From Chelydra serpentina (Eukaryota; Chordata; Testudines; Chelydridae): DNA of 64,000 nucleotides. The notes beneath the pieces are model-generated. The model saw only the letters and a list, made by a program, of their open reading frames with translations. It was not told where the DNA came from and did no database searches. This document shows, piece by piece, positions 10,628 to 22,296 of this stretch (positions within the stretch are counted from its first letter, which is position 1; each line of letters begins with the position of its first letter). The stretch is from positions 24,712,001 to 24,776,000 of the forward strand of contig JBAIAC010000051.1 in assembly GCA_037349315.1 (NCBI GenBank), written 5' to 3'. Made by a program: the position numbers and the translations under genes.

Positions 10628-11255
10628 GGGGGTGTAGCGGGGTAGCACCCCGCTCAGGCCTGAAGGGGCTTGAAAACAACCCAGGAGAGGGCTGTGGCTG
10701 GAGCAAGCAGCCCCAGGCTGAGTGGGAAGGCAGGCTCAGCTGGGGCCACACCCCAGTTAAGGCTCAGCTGGCCCTGTAGAGGGAGAAGGGCCTGGCTGCC
10801 AGGAGCTAAGCAGGGACCTGAAGTGAAGCAGGGCTGGGGGAAAGGCTAAGGGAGCCGGGGAGCTCTGGCCTAGGAAGGCTGCAGGCCTGGTAAGGCCAGG
10901 ATAGGTACTGGTGTTGCAGGAGTAACCCACGGGTTGGCATAGGCAGCAGGTCCAAACCCCCTTTGCTTGTGATGAGTGGCTTATACTGGTCTGCCCCAGG
11001 GTGCGGGGGCTAGCTGGTGACTGGCAGTAGCCTACGACTGAGGTGGGGATAGTGGATTGGGGGTTCCCTGGGGAGGGTACTGCCAGGCGGGGCAGCACCC
11101 CAGAGAAAGGGGCACTGGGTCCTGGGAGGGACACAGGGGGCCAGAATGGTCAGGTGAATCACCGGCCTGAAGACGGCTCTCTGGAGGCTGGTGAGCTAAT
11201 TCCCTGGACAACCAGCAGGAGGCGCCGCAGGGGTGAGTCCGACCCCGCTTACAGG
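10628..11255 (+). repeat. GC-rich repeat of uncertain class
   Basis: It runs from TGTAGCGGGGTAGCACCCCG to GAGTCCGACCCCGCTTAC. The ends are weakly inverted (AGCGGGGT / ACCCCGCT). The frames inside are not recognisable. It could be an LTR or MITE derivative. Confidence 0.35.
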
Positions 11256-11582
11256 GGGTCTTTGATGACCCCAGATTTGTAGGGTCTCAGATTTCCAACC
11301 CATTTGAAAGACAGCCCAGCACCCCTCACACCATGCTGGGGAGTGTGTGTTCATATCAGCCACCTTCTGAATCAGCAGCACCACTTCCTGCAGCACATGC
11401 TTTCGCCAAGCTAGTCTGACAAGGCCAGGCCCTGCTCAGCTTCTGGGATCAATGATTGAGGGGATCTGGCTTTATTACTTCCTATTTGCCCACTTAAACC
11501 ATTCAGAGTCCCAGTCAGGCACCGGGAGGCATATGACCGTTCCAGCTAGTGGTGTAGGCTGTCATATTCAGAGCACATAACT

Positions 11583-12187
11583 ACACCTCTACCCTGATAT
11601 AACACGGTCCTCGGGAGCCAAAAAATCTTACCACGTTATAGGTGAAACCATGTTATATCGGGGTAGAGGGATTAGAGTGTACAAAGAAATAACGTGAAGT
11701 AAATCATTTTTGTTAGTAGGGGCAGAGGGTCTCCGGTAGGGGCACGGGAGGGAGTAGGAGTCAAGTGACGTGGCGGCGGCAGCGCCGGCAAAACTGCCCA
11801 GCCCGGTGGAGCGCGCAGCACCCCCTGGCCGGGCCACGGGAGGTGCGGAGCCGGGGCTGCAGAATGGACCCATTCCCTCTGGCTGCAGGCACCCGGGCTG
11901 GGACATGAACTTCCAGCCATGAGCCGTCGCCCGGGTCGCCATAGCCTGGCCAAGCCCCCGCTGCGCTGCCCCTGCACGTCTGAATCAACCCCTGTTCCCC
12001 TTCCCCCCATGGCCCCATTATCCAACCCCTCGGCCCCGGCCTGGCACCCTTAACATGCCTCTCAGAGCAGCGTGTGGGAGCCAGACACGCTGATGCGCTG
12101 ATCTGCCAGAGCACGCAGCCCCCCCTCCCCCCCCCCGGAGTGCTGCTTTACCGCTTTGTATCCAAATTCACATCAGGGTAGGGGTGT
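11583..12187. mobile_element. Tc1/mariner-like nonautonomous element
   Basis: Terminal repeats CACCTCTACCCTGAT and ATCAGGGTAGGGGTG are flanked by TA on both sides. The left end holds a secondary hairpin (TATAACACGG against CCATGTTATATCGGGGTAG at 11650-11670). GC-rich interior with no transposase. Confidence 0.6.
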
Positions 12188-12639
12188 AGTTCAATGAACT
12201 GCAGTGAGCCGGCTCCTCCTGAATGCCTCATGCCATTGGCCGCTTTGTGGGGGAAGGGTGCAATGCTGCCGGTCATGGCTCTGCACAATAGCCCTTTCAG
12301 TTCTCTAGGCATTACTTAACGCCCCAGTCATCTGCCTCGCCCACTCCTGCCCCTGTGCCATTTTCCATCCACCCCCACCCATTGCATGGAATGCCCTCCC
12401 CAGTCCAGTGCACTAAGGCACCTCCCTTCATATCTGAGCTGCCGGCGGGGATTCAGGCTGGGATGTTGGCATCCAGATTTCAGTGGGAGTTTGGTGCCTA
12501 CCTCCCGAAGGCTCCTTTGAGATCCCCCGTCTCAGCTCTTCCGTAGTGCCGCACAAGAAGGGAACCACACATGTAAAAAATGAGAATGGGGGTGTCTTCC
12601 TCAGGGCTTTCCGTGGATTGCTTTCTCCAGAGCCTGAGA

Positions 12640-12700
12640 GCTCTTCTGGGCAGGGATTGTCTCGTGTTTGTACAGCACCTAGCACATTGTCCACGTTTAC
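12640..12700 (+). repeat. Old interspersed repeat tail
   Basis: GGCAGGGATTGTCTCGTG then TTTGTACAGCACCTAGCACA is shared with 52858-52925, 61590-61680 and, reversed, 14235-14350. The family name is not certain. Confidence 0.5.
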
Positions 12701-12715
12701 TAGAGAACACTGAGG

Positions 12716-13092
12716 CTAGGCCTACACTGCACACCACTGGTGCTGTCGTGTAGGGTACGTGACAAGCAGGCTGTGGCCACACTGCAGTGTGTGGCTACGC
12801 GCATCAGTGAAAGGGTCAGGCGGATGGGGGTGAGAAGGGGGGAACCTTTTCCTGCTGTCTCCTTCTTGCCAGAGGCAGCAGGACATAATGCTGCTAAAAA
12901 TAGCAGTGGAGACTTGGTAGGCCTGGTTTGGGTGTAGGGAGGGAGGATACATAACCACAGGGTTCAGGTGTGTCTTTACCTGCCTAAGCAGCGCCTCAGT
13001 GTCCGTAGTTCTATTTATACCTGTGCTGGGGGGCCCCCCCGCAGTGTATGTCCTCTACATGCCACTGTTGGTGCAGTGTAGACGTACCTTAA
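12716..13092. repeat. MITE-like repeat with inverted ends
   Basis: The left end TAGGCCTACACTGCACACC and right end GTGCAGTGTAGACGTACCTT are inverted relative to each other. There is no coding capacity and no clear target duplication. Confidence 0.5.
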
Positions 13093-14007
13093 CAGGCCAG
13101 CTGAAGCCCTGGAAGCACCATACTTTTTTGGCTCAGCAGCACACAGAATCACCAACCTCAAGCGCTCAGAAATCATGAACCAGGCTCCCAAAATCACGAG
13201 ACTGGCTTTTAAAAAAGTTTGGGGTGGGAGTTCATTTGCCTCTGGTTTCTCAGCCTTTGGAGTGCATTCGCTTCACCTTTGCGTGCTTTTCTCCAATCAT
13301 GAGGGCTAAAAACTTACCTGGTTAAAAAAGAAAGCTGAGAGTCACGTGCAGTCACATGACTCCCGTAGCTGGGGCTTCAAGAAAACCACCAAGACTGACG
13401 AAACCCCCCTGAGCTGGCAGCACAGAGTGTTTAATTACACACCTACTTCCAGTTGGACAGCACGTCTCACTCTTTGTAATGCTTATTTTCCTCTTAATCA
13501 AAGATGTCAGCTGCTGTACCTGTGTGGTAACGTTACAACCACACATCCACAATACAGGTCAGAGAAAGTTACAGGCAGCAGCTATTTGTGTTGAGGCCCT
13601 AGGCCAGCTTCTGGGCTGGAGGGGAGCCAACAGGCACCGCTCTGCAGTAGTGGAAAGAGGTGGAAATTGCTGCTGTTATTGTTTAAATTGACAATTTTTC
13701 TTTGGATCTGAAACGATTTTTTCTTCCAATGGCAGGACCGCCCATTTAAAAAACCCAATGAAATAACACCACTCCTTTCTGTGCCCCTGCATCTCGCTGT
13801 CGGGCTGAGCGGTTTTACAACATATCCCGACTGTGCTGTTCTCTCCCAGGGACACAACAGGAGAAACTGACTAACTCCCTGGGTGACAGTGTGAAACAGA
13901 CTCTGCACAAGGTGCTGCTAAACGCAACCTCAACATAGAGATTTTTTTCTCCCGCTAATACATTTACTTGTAAGGATCTTGTGTGTTACAACAAAATGTT
14001 CACACGA
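13093..14007. other. Unassigned intergenic sequence
   Basis: The stretch around 13175-13330 (AAAATCACGAGACTGGC, AATCATGAGGGCTAAAAAC) looks like an old repeat. The rest is unique, with no exon signature. Confidence 0.35.
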
Positions 14008-14180
14008 CAGCCTAGAGAGGCAAGGTGGGGGAGGTAATATCTTCAATCAGACCAACTTCAGCTGGAGGGGGAGAGAGGTTTTTGAGCGACACAGAGCTCT
14101 TCCTCAGCTCTGGGAAAGGTCCTCACCCACCTTGTCTCTCCAAGACCCTGGGACTAACGCCGCTACAGCAACACCTGGCT
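14008..14180. repeat. Interspersed repeat with inverted arms
   Basis: GAGAGGCAAGGTGGGGGAGG near the left and CTCACCCACCTTGTCTCTCC near 14121 are inverted copies around GAGCTCTTCCTCAGCTCTGG. The layout resembles the inverted terminal repeats of turtle Penelope-type elements, but no endonuclease is present. Confidence 0.5.
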
Positions 14181-14359
14181 TGTAACTGGACTGTGCTCCT
14201 TTCAATTGATTATTTATTAGTAGTAACTAGTTATCCTATGGCAGTGCCCAGGCACAGCTGGGCTCAGGGCCCATTGTGCCGGGTGCTGTATGAACACAGA
14301 AGAGAGACAAGCCATGCCTTGGAGGCCGTGCAGACTACACCCAGACAGATGAAGGGCAG

Positions 14360-15300
14360 GGCAAGCAAAGGAGTCTGCTGAAGAACTGGCTCACCTGGTT
14401 AGTCCCACATGGCAGATGGTTGTTTTTAATTTGTTTAAGGCTGTAAACAAACTGCTGTCTGTGTAAAACCAGTAGTTCAGTGTGTGCCATATGGCCATTT
14501 CTAGTAGCTGGCTCACATAAGAGGCTCAGTGCCTACCCTAGCTAGCAGCTCACAGAGGTATTCCCTTAACACAGAGGGTAGAGACCTGTGCTTTATACCC
14601 CTAAAGGGCCTAGGTTCAAGCGCTTGGCTGACCCATGCTGGAGAGATCAATACAAGCAGCCTCCTTCTGTGCTGTTTTAGGCTGACACATGGAAACTCCC
14701 CATCCACTCTCCCTGGCACCATCTGCTGGCTTTTTAGCACAGCTTTACTGCGTTACACATCCAACCCTGTGGTAAGAACAGAATCCTGGGCAGCTGTTTT
14801 TAAAAAGCTTTTTCCCAAGGTCGCCCAGGGGCAGAGCTGGGTACCAGAAAACTCCAGTGCTCGTTTGATGCAGGAACAGCTACCTCTACTGACTAGCAGG
14901 TTCAGGTTAATGGCACTTTGGGGAGTCAGGAAGCCCATCCATATGCCATAGCACAGACAGGATGGGAAGTGGAGATCTCCTGAACGCATGGTCCAGAGAG
15001 AACATTCTTGATGGATTACATGGTGTGTGTGTGAGATGCACATGATTCTGTCACTGCCAGGCTTGCCTCTCTACACCCCCCACGGCATCTCAGCTGTCCG
15101 TTAGTGTGGCATTTGCAGGAAGAAAGGCCCAGCCCAAACCTCTCACTGGTGGGGAAGAGACCAGGATCCAGAAACATTTTCTGATTTCTCACAGGCAGTG
15201 CTCCTCCCCTCCTGGCAACGCAAACTGTAACACAAGCTAACTTTCCCCACCAGGGGCTAAGAATGCATCCATTGGCTTGGAGGGGAAGGGAGGGAACTAG
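14360..15300. other. Unassigned intergenic sequence
   Basis: A tRNA-like scrap (CCTAGGTTCAAGCGC) near 14605 may be an old SINE. No gene is supported. Confidence 0.35.
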
Positions 15301-15304
15301 GTCT

Positions 15305-15475
15305 CACCAGCACCACCTAGTGCTAATAAAGCACTTTACAAAGGAGATCAGGAGCATTGTTCCCATTTTACAGAAACTGAGGCACAGAGAAGTGAAGTGG
15401 CCAGAGCTGGGAACACAACCCAGGTCTCCTAAGGCCCAGCACCGTGGTTCACCCACTAGACCACACTGGGCTGGT
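15305..15475 (-). repeat. MIR-like ancient SINE, antisense
   Basis: CCCATTTTACAGAAACTGAG, GCACAGAGAAGTGAAGTGG and AACACAACCCAGGTCTCC follow the reverse-complement order of MIR, ending with a box-B-like region before CCACTAGACCACACTGG. Confidence 0.6.
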
Positions 15476-16309
15476 TCATCACCTACCCTGTTTCTTACCC
15501 CCTATTATGCACTGATGACTTAACTGTACACGTCATTGTCATAAAATCTCTTCCAGATCTCCATAGCAGCTCTCACCCCAGCTACCCAAACTGCACCGTG
15601 CTCACTGCATGCCCCTGCCCCAAGGCCTGCACAGCACACAGCAATGCTACACGAGAGCTCAGCAAGGGGAAGGAGCCCCAGCACAGCAGCCCTCTGCCCA
15701 AGAGCCTCTTTGAAACCCAAGAGACGTGAGCTCCATAAACTCCCGGAGCATAGAGCCACGTCCGGATACACGCTCATTCCACCGCTTCTGAGGCTGCAAG
15801 CCCCAGCCCCTCCCGGAACAAGGGCAAGGCAGCCGTGGGAAGCAGAGTAAACCTCTCGAACCTGGGGGATTTTGGCCCAGGCATTATACATTCAGGCACA
15901 CCGCCCCCTAGTGCCCTCTCCAAAGGCAGTGCCTGAAGGGTTCAAATCCCTCAAAGGATTCACCTGCGTACTAAGATTTAAACAGTCTTCAGAGTGGAGT
16001 GTCTCTCTCCATAACCCCTGTGCTCACTCTAGGCCTTTCCCCCTTGGACAGGATATTGAAATGGCCAGTGCTCAGCTAGCTCCTGGAACTGGCTTGGCAG
16101 ACAGTCACCGTTCATGAGAGGGACACAAAGGGGAGACTGGATTCAACAAGAACCAGGTTGAGCAAAGATCAGGTAGCGTCTTCCTCCCATTTTCCTGCTT
16201 CACCCGACTCTCTCTCTCATTTGGAATCCATTCTGTGGTGCTATTGGCTAAACTGCATCTTGCTGTCTCCGGCCGTGCAATCAACCAACCAGCCAGCACC
16301 GGCTCATGA
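15476..16309. other. Unassigned intergenic sequence
   Basis: A GC-richer patch at 15560-15830 yields overlapping frames on both strands, none recognisable. No promoter or exon is evident. Confidence 0.35.
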
Positions 16310-16317
16310 GGCAGGGA

Positions 16318-16440
16318 AAGGGTGACCAGATGTCCCGATTTTATAGGGACAGTCCTGATTTTTGGGTCTTTTTCTTATATAGACTCTTATTACCCCCCAC
16401 CCCCGTCCCGATTTTTCACATTTGCTGTCTGGTCACCCTG
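16318..16440. mobile_element. hAT-like short MITE (123 bp)
   Basis: The ends AAGGGTGACCAGATGTCCCG and CTGGTCACCCTG are inverted repeats, with GTCCCGATTTT boxes inside both arms. An exact 8-bp duplication GGCAGGGA flanks it at 16310-16317 and 16441-16448. Confidence 0.88.
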
Positions 16441-16448
16441 GGCAGGGA

Positions 16449-18026
16449 ATGGTGCATTTTTAGAAGGGGGCACTTGGCACTTTCACAATGACCCATTCCT
16501 CCGTTACAAGGAATTCTGCTTTTTAAAAGCTCTTTCCATGATTTAACAATCATCATTAACATGGTGTTTTCCTGGATTTTAAAAACAGCTAAAATGAACA
16601 GGGCTGATTAAAAAACCTACAACCCCCACTCTAGAGAAAATAGTGTAGGGAACAAAGCTGTAGTGCCAGTCGGTAGACTAAAGCCCTAATAGGTCTTTTC
16701 ATTTCTGGGATACTCTGAACATAGGATTTGCCATCATAGATCAGCTCACTGCCCCATCAAGCCTGGAATTCTGCCTCTGGCAGCAGCCACTAGCTGATGT
16801 TTCAGAGGAAACAGGAAACTCCTCTAATGAACCTAGTCAGTTGTGTAATGCTGTACAGTTGGTAGAGGAGGCGGACAGGCAGAGGAGCAGGGTCACGTGA
16901 GGATTCATCCCTGATAACATACACAGGATCAAAGCAACAACTGTCATAACCCTCACCAGCTTAACGTGCAAAGATACAAATATCCAGTCCTTTTTTAAAA
17001 GTAATTTTTGTCTCCACACTCCAACAATGAGTTCTCTTGGTTGATTATACACTACATCAAACAGTCATAGTTTGCTGTGGCTTGATCCAACCCCTAAAGA
17101 GGCCAGCGAACACTGAATCAGACCCATGGTGTGCAACTGGCAATCAGCATCAGCGGACCCAATCCGGCAAGGTGCTGAGCACCTGCAATTCCCAATGAGG
17201 TCAATGTCAATGCCTAGCAGAATTGGGCCCAGCGTCAACACACGATCTAAAGCGGAGGGATTAATTTAATGCTGTGTGTGTCCCCTCTACTGACTCCACA
17301 GCCAAAATGAGTTGTACATTTTACATAGAGGAGCTTTTTCTTTAATTGAGATTCTTATTTTAAGGAGATGAGATGTTCTGCTGGCTTCAATTATTTTAAA
17401 ACAATCCAAAGTTTACAGTCTACTTTCAGGCCTAAACAACTTGATAGTATCTCTTTAATTATGGAGGTCATGAAAGTGATTGAGTAACCATCTTGAACCC
17501 CACTTAACATGCTATGAGAATGGTTGTAAATTAATTAGCTTTCCTGCAATTAAATACAAGTCATTTATTAGAATGCATTCCTTGCTAATTAAGTGGTTCT
17601 AACGGAGCTAGAATGTGAGAGGCGCTACAGTCAAGTGCAGTGAGCAGAGATCAGGATATGCCCAAGGAGACCCTGAATAAAGTTTGCCCCTGTGCAGAGG
17701 ACAGTACCCAGCCTAGCCACCACTTAAGTCCTCAAAATAGGGCGCCAGAGGTGGATAATGAAGCTTAAGTATGACTGTGCTAAAGTACCATTGGTGAAGA
17801 ATTCCCCTGAACACAGGCTAGCATACTCAGCTTTGCTGTGAGGCTCTTTGGTTTATGGCTTGGAGCAGCATTTCCCAATCTGGGGCACGGACCCAGACTG
17901 GTGTCCGCAGACTAGTTCACTGGAAGAACAAGGCAGGGGAGTTATGAATGTAGCAAAGGCCACATGCCCGTGTATCTACCCCATGTGCACTTCCATAGAG
18001 CGAAGTGAGGGGACACATCTGTCAAT
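16449..18026. other. Unassigned, partly AT-rich intergenic sequence
   Basis: 17330-17600 is repeat-free, AT-rich and full of TAATT-type words (TTAATTAGCTTTCC, GCTAATTAAGTGG), which could be a conserved noncoding element. A hAT-end-like GCATTTCCCAATCTGGGGCA lies at 17868. No gene is supported. Confidence 0.35.
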
Positions 18027-18034
18027 GTTATAAG

Positions 18035-18498
18035 TAGGGCCCTATCACAGTCTATTTTGGTCAATTTTATGGTCATAGGATTTTTTAAAAAAAATAATAA
18101 ATTTCATTATTTCAGCTCTTTAAATCTGAAATTTCAGTCTTGTAATTGTAGGGATCCTGACCCAAAAAGGAGTTGTGTGTGTTGGGGGGTGTCGCAAGGT
18201 TATTGTAGGGGGGTGGGGGAAGTTGTGGTACTGCTACCCTTACTTCTGCACTGCTGCAGACAGCAGCCACCGCTCTCTGGCTGCCCAGCTCTGAAGGCAG
18301 CAGAGCAGAAGGGTGGCAACTCCAACCCCCCTAAAATAACTTTGTGATCCCCCCTCGCAACACTTTTGTGTCAGGACCCCCAATTTGAGAAACACTGGTC
18401 TCCCCCCTGAAATTTGTATAGTATAGGGAAAAAGCACACAAGACCAGATCTCACGGTCCATGACGTTTTTTTATGGCTGTGAATTTGGTAAGGCCCTA
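18035..18498. mobile_element. hAT-like element, TIR TAGGGCCCTA..., copy 2
   Basis: The 464-bp element, left end TAGGGCCCTATCAC and right end GAATTTGGTAAGGCCCTA, is flanked by GTTATAAG (18027-18034) and GTTGTAAG (18499-18506), 8 bp with one mismatch. The interior matches copies at 5710 and 23807 (ACTTCTGCACTGCTG). Internally deleted relative to them. Confidence 0.88.
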
Positions 18499-18619
18499 GT
18501 TGTAAGGAGGTAATCACTGGCCTAGTAAGAACACATTGGGGTGCTTTAAATAAAACAAACCCATTTGCTATTAAATTATCTTTGCTGAGGCCTCTTTTTA
18601 AATCACCCTTTGCCAAGGA

Positions 18620-18860
18620 AGCTGCTGTACAGTAACTCCTCGCTTAATGTCGTAGTAATGTTCCTAAAAAATGCTACTTTAAGCCTTTAACCCTCATTTC
18701 CACAGGGGACAGGGAGCGGGGGGTTGGCTGGGTCGGGGGTTCTGAGGGGACCAGGCTGTTTGGGGCAGCACAGCCTTCCCTACCCGGCCCTCCATACAGT
18801 TTCGCAACCCTGATGTGGCCCTCGGTCCAAAACGTTTGCCCACCCCCGCTTTAAACGCTC
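18620..18860. repeat. Fragments of DNA-transposon ends
   Basis: AGTAACTCCTCGCTTAATGT followed later by GATGTGGCCCTCGGTCC and CGTTTGCCCACCCCCGC look like ends of two different hAT-type repeats. Boundaries are unclear. Confidence 0.4.
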
Positions 18861-19905
18861 AAACGACCTTCCCTGGGTCCAGACGCTACATTAGTGTTTC
18901 TTTTTTAATACCAGGGATTTGCTTGCTGCGTCAGAGAGATCTCAGGACCTTGTGCACGAGAGGGATTGGGGAAAAGGCGTAGAGGAGACGGCCTCCCCAG
19001 GGTAGCAGGAATGCGTCCACAATTGAGCCCGGGTTGCTTTTCTGGAAGGAACAAAACACTGGGCACTTCCTGTGGCTCTGAGTGGCCAACAGGTCGACCT
19101 GGGGAAACCCCCACCTCTGGAAAATGGAGTGAATGACGTCCAGCCAGATGGACCACTTGTGGCTGTGGAAGGACCTGCTGAAGTGGTCCACCAGTATGTT
19201 CTGGGTTCCTGGCAGATATGATGCTTCCAGGTGAATGGAGTGGGCTATACAGAATTCCCAGAGCCTGAGAACCTCCTGGCAGAGGGGCGAGGACCGGGTT
19301 CTACCCTGCTTGTTGATGGTAAAATATTGCAGTGGTGGTATCCGTCATGACTGCCATGTGCTAGGCTTGCAGACGAGACTGAAAGGCCTGGCATGTGAGT
19401 CGCACCGCTCTGAGCTCCTTTATATTGATATGGAGAGACAGCTCATCCTGTGCCCAGAAGCCCTGCATTCGGAGATCTCCCGGATGTGCGCCCCAACCAA
19501 GAGCTGACACATCCGTAACTAGAGACAAGGAGAGTTGAGAGCTGCTGAAGGGGACTCCCTTGCAGACTATCCAAGCACTGAGCCACCACTGGAGTGACTA
19601 GTACCTTCTGTGATACCGCGACCACTAAGCTCAGGCTGTCGCACCCTGGGCAGTATGTCGAAGCGAGCCACGTCTGTAGAGGCCTGAACCTCAGCGTGGC
19701 AGCCGTACCACGTACGTGCAGGCGGCCATGTGACCGAGGAGACTGAGGCAATTCCTTGCTGTAATAGTCAGGTATTCTCTCATGCACTGAATGATGCATG
19801 ACATGGCTTGGAATCGGGACTCCGGCAGACATGCCCTTGCCTGGACCGAGTCCAACACTGCCCCAATAAATTCTATTTTCTGGGTCGGTGACAAGGTTGA
19901 CTTGT

Positions 19906-20433
19906 TCACATTGAGGAGGAGACAGTCTCTTGAATGTGGATGTGACCAGGCTGACTTGTGACTCCATTTGCTCTCTGGTGCGCCCCAAGTAGCCAGTTGT
20001 CTAGGTAAGGATATACCTGCACCTGCCTCCTTCGGAGGAAGGCTGCTACCACCAACATGCACTTGGTGAACACTTGTGGGGCTGTCGACAGGCCGAAGGG
20101 AAGGACCATGAACTGATAATGTTTTTGGTCGATCACGAACCTTAGCAATTCGCCCTGCTCACAGACACTTCTTATGTGAAAGTATGCGTCTTTCATGTCG
20201 AGGGCGGCAAACCAGTCTCCCGGATCCAGGGAAGGAATGATTGTATTGAGGGAGGCCATGCGGAACTTCAACTTTACCATGAACTTGTTGAGTCCATGTA
20301 GGTCTAGAATGGGTAGGAGACCCCACCCCACCGCCTTTGCCTTGGGGATTAGGAAATAGCGGGAATAGAATCCCTTGCCCCTTAGCTCCTGAGGAACATC
20401 CTCCACCGCTCCCATGGCGAGGAGCGCCTGCAC
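19906..20433 (-). pseudogene. DIRS reverse transcriptase, catalytic box mutated
   Basis: The 175-codon frame has motif A LDMKDAYFHI with its Asp intact and motif B region LPFGLSTAPQVF. The catalytic YLDD is read as YLDN (TAC CTA GAC AAC). It then leaves frame; the continuation NKSTLSPTQKIEFIGAVLD lies in the overlapping frame 20062-19691. Confidence 0.85.
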
Positions 20434-21573
20434 CTCCTGGATAAGGAGTTGCTAGTGAGAAGGGTCCCTGAAGAGGGACGGGGAAGCGGGGTGGGAGGGA
20501 GGGAAGGAACTGAATTGGAGAGAATATCCCATTTCTACCATGTGAAGAACCCAACGGTCCGAAGTTATTTGGAACCACGCACGATAGAAGTGGGATAAAC
20601 AGTTCAAAAAACACAGGGAAGGATCCGGCCTTGAGAAAGGTGCTCTGTCCTCGGGCACACCTTCAAAATGTCTATTTTGAACCCGACGAAGGCTTAGTCG
20701 GGCCCTGGCCCTGCCCGGACGGGAGATGGGAAGGCTTACGCCTGCCATTCCTACTCCTGCACCTGTAAACCTCCTGCCTCGGCCGAGGATACGGGTGCTA
20801 TTGCGGCGGTTGGGGCTTAAAGGGCTTTCGCTGGGTTGCCACGGTATGTGTAGCCAAAGATTTCATCGTCGCCCTGGAGTCTTTGAGGCTATGCAGTCTG
20901 GAGTCCGTGTGTTCAGCACACGGACCCACCCCCTCAAAGGGTAGGTCTTGCATAGTTTGCTGAACCTCGGGCGGGAGCCCTCAGACCTGCAGCCATGAAC
21001 TACGTCGCAATAGCTATCCCTGAGGACAAGGTGCGCGCTGCCGAGTCCGCAGTGTCCAGTGAGGCCTGCAAAGAGGTCCATGCCACTGCCTTGCCCTCTT
21101 CCACTCTCAACTCCTCCCTGGACTCTGCTGGTACCAGCTCCCTAAAATTCAGCATTGAGTTCCAGGAGTTAAAACTGTACCTGCTCAGGATTGGCTGCTA
21201 GTTGGCAATCCTGAGTTGCAAGCCCCCGGTGGAGTAAACTTTGCATCCAAATAAAACCAGGCGCTTGGCGTCCTTAGATTTAGGCGCTGGGGCTTGCTGA
21301 CCCTGCCTCTCCCTCTCATTTACTGCTGACACTTACCAACTAGCAAGGATGTGGGTGTGTGAACAGGTAGTCGAACCCCTTGGAGGGCACAAAGTACTTC
21401 CTCTCCACACCCTTAGCGGTGGGAGGGAATGAAGGCCGTGGTCTGCCAAATGGTCTTTGCATTGGCTTGTATAGTTTTGATGAGGGGTTCAGCGACCCTG
21501 GATGGTCCTGCTGGTGCCAGGATGTCCACCATAGGGTCCTCGGACTCTACCACCTCAGTAAATGGGATCGGTG

Positions 21574-21918
21574 TCAGGCCAGTCCTGCCGTCTCTGGTGC
21601 CAGGGAGTGACGGTGCTGCGGATCTCTACCAGAGTCCTTTAACGATGTCGCCTCCGCCACTGCCACCGGTCCCCTGCGCACCGAGGAACTTGGCGCTGAG
21701 TCCTGCTGTGCCGATGCGGGTTGCGGTCTAAGTCCTGCCTCCATAAGGAGCTGCTTCAATCTAAAGTCCCGTTCTTTCTTGGTTTGGGGGCAAAAGCCCT
21801 TACAAATCCTGCACTTTTCTGACGGATGTGCTTCCCCCGGACACTTTAAATAAGCGTCATCAGGGTCGCCTGTTGGCATGGGCTTGTTGCAGGACTTGAA
21901 CCCCTGGGACTTAGGCAT
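21574..21918 (-). pseudogene. DIRS gag-like ORF
   Basis: The 114-codon frame starts MPKSQGFKSCNKPMPTGDPD and has a Cys-rich cluster C-P-G-E-A-H-x5-C-x2-C (residues about 30-45) and a KKERDFRLKQLLMEAGL helix. It lies upstream of the RT in the same element. It ends at a stop at 21574, probably prematurely. Confidence 0.7.
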
Positions 21919-22296
21919 GCAAGTCCCCCAAGGAGAATGCAGTCAGGGTGGAGGGTAAACTCCCCAGCCCGACAGTTAGCTAACTACTAACTAGAACTAC
22001 AATAACTAAGAACTAACTGAACAACTGTAAAATACAAACAGTCCGAAAGAGAAGCTAGGGAAATGTGGAGAGCTTGCACAGCAAGACACCACAGTTCCAA
22101 CGACTGTCACTGGTGGTAAGAAGGAACTGAGGCGGCACTGGGTCAGCAGGGTCATATATTGAGCGCCTTGGAGGAGCCACTCCAGGGGGCTCCACAGCTG
22201 ACACGGCGGTTGCTGCTGGGGGAAAAACTTTCCCACAACTGTGCATGTGGCGCACACACCTAATTGGAATCGATATGAGCAATCACTCAAAGAAGA

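Larger units (their letters stand above)
18900..22296 (-). mobile_element. DIRS-type retrotransposon, copy 1 (defective)
   Basis: From right to left on the minus strand come a gag-like ORF (21918-21574), reverse transcriptase (20433-19906) and an RNase-H-like part (20062-19691 and 19988-19443). RT shows KFRMASLNTIIPSLDPGDWF, ALDMKDAYFHI and VLPFGLSTAP, typical of DIRS RT. The YLDD catalytic box reads YLDN and the frame shifts near 20000, so this copy is dead. The right end GAGATTCTTCTTTGAGTGAT (minus) resembles DIRS termini elsewhere in the window. No tyrosine recombinase was identified; the left side appears truncated near 18900. Confidence 0.85.
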
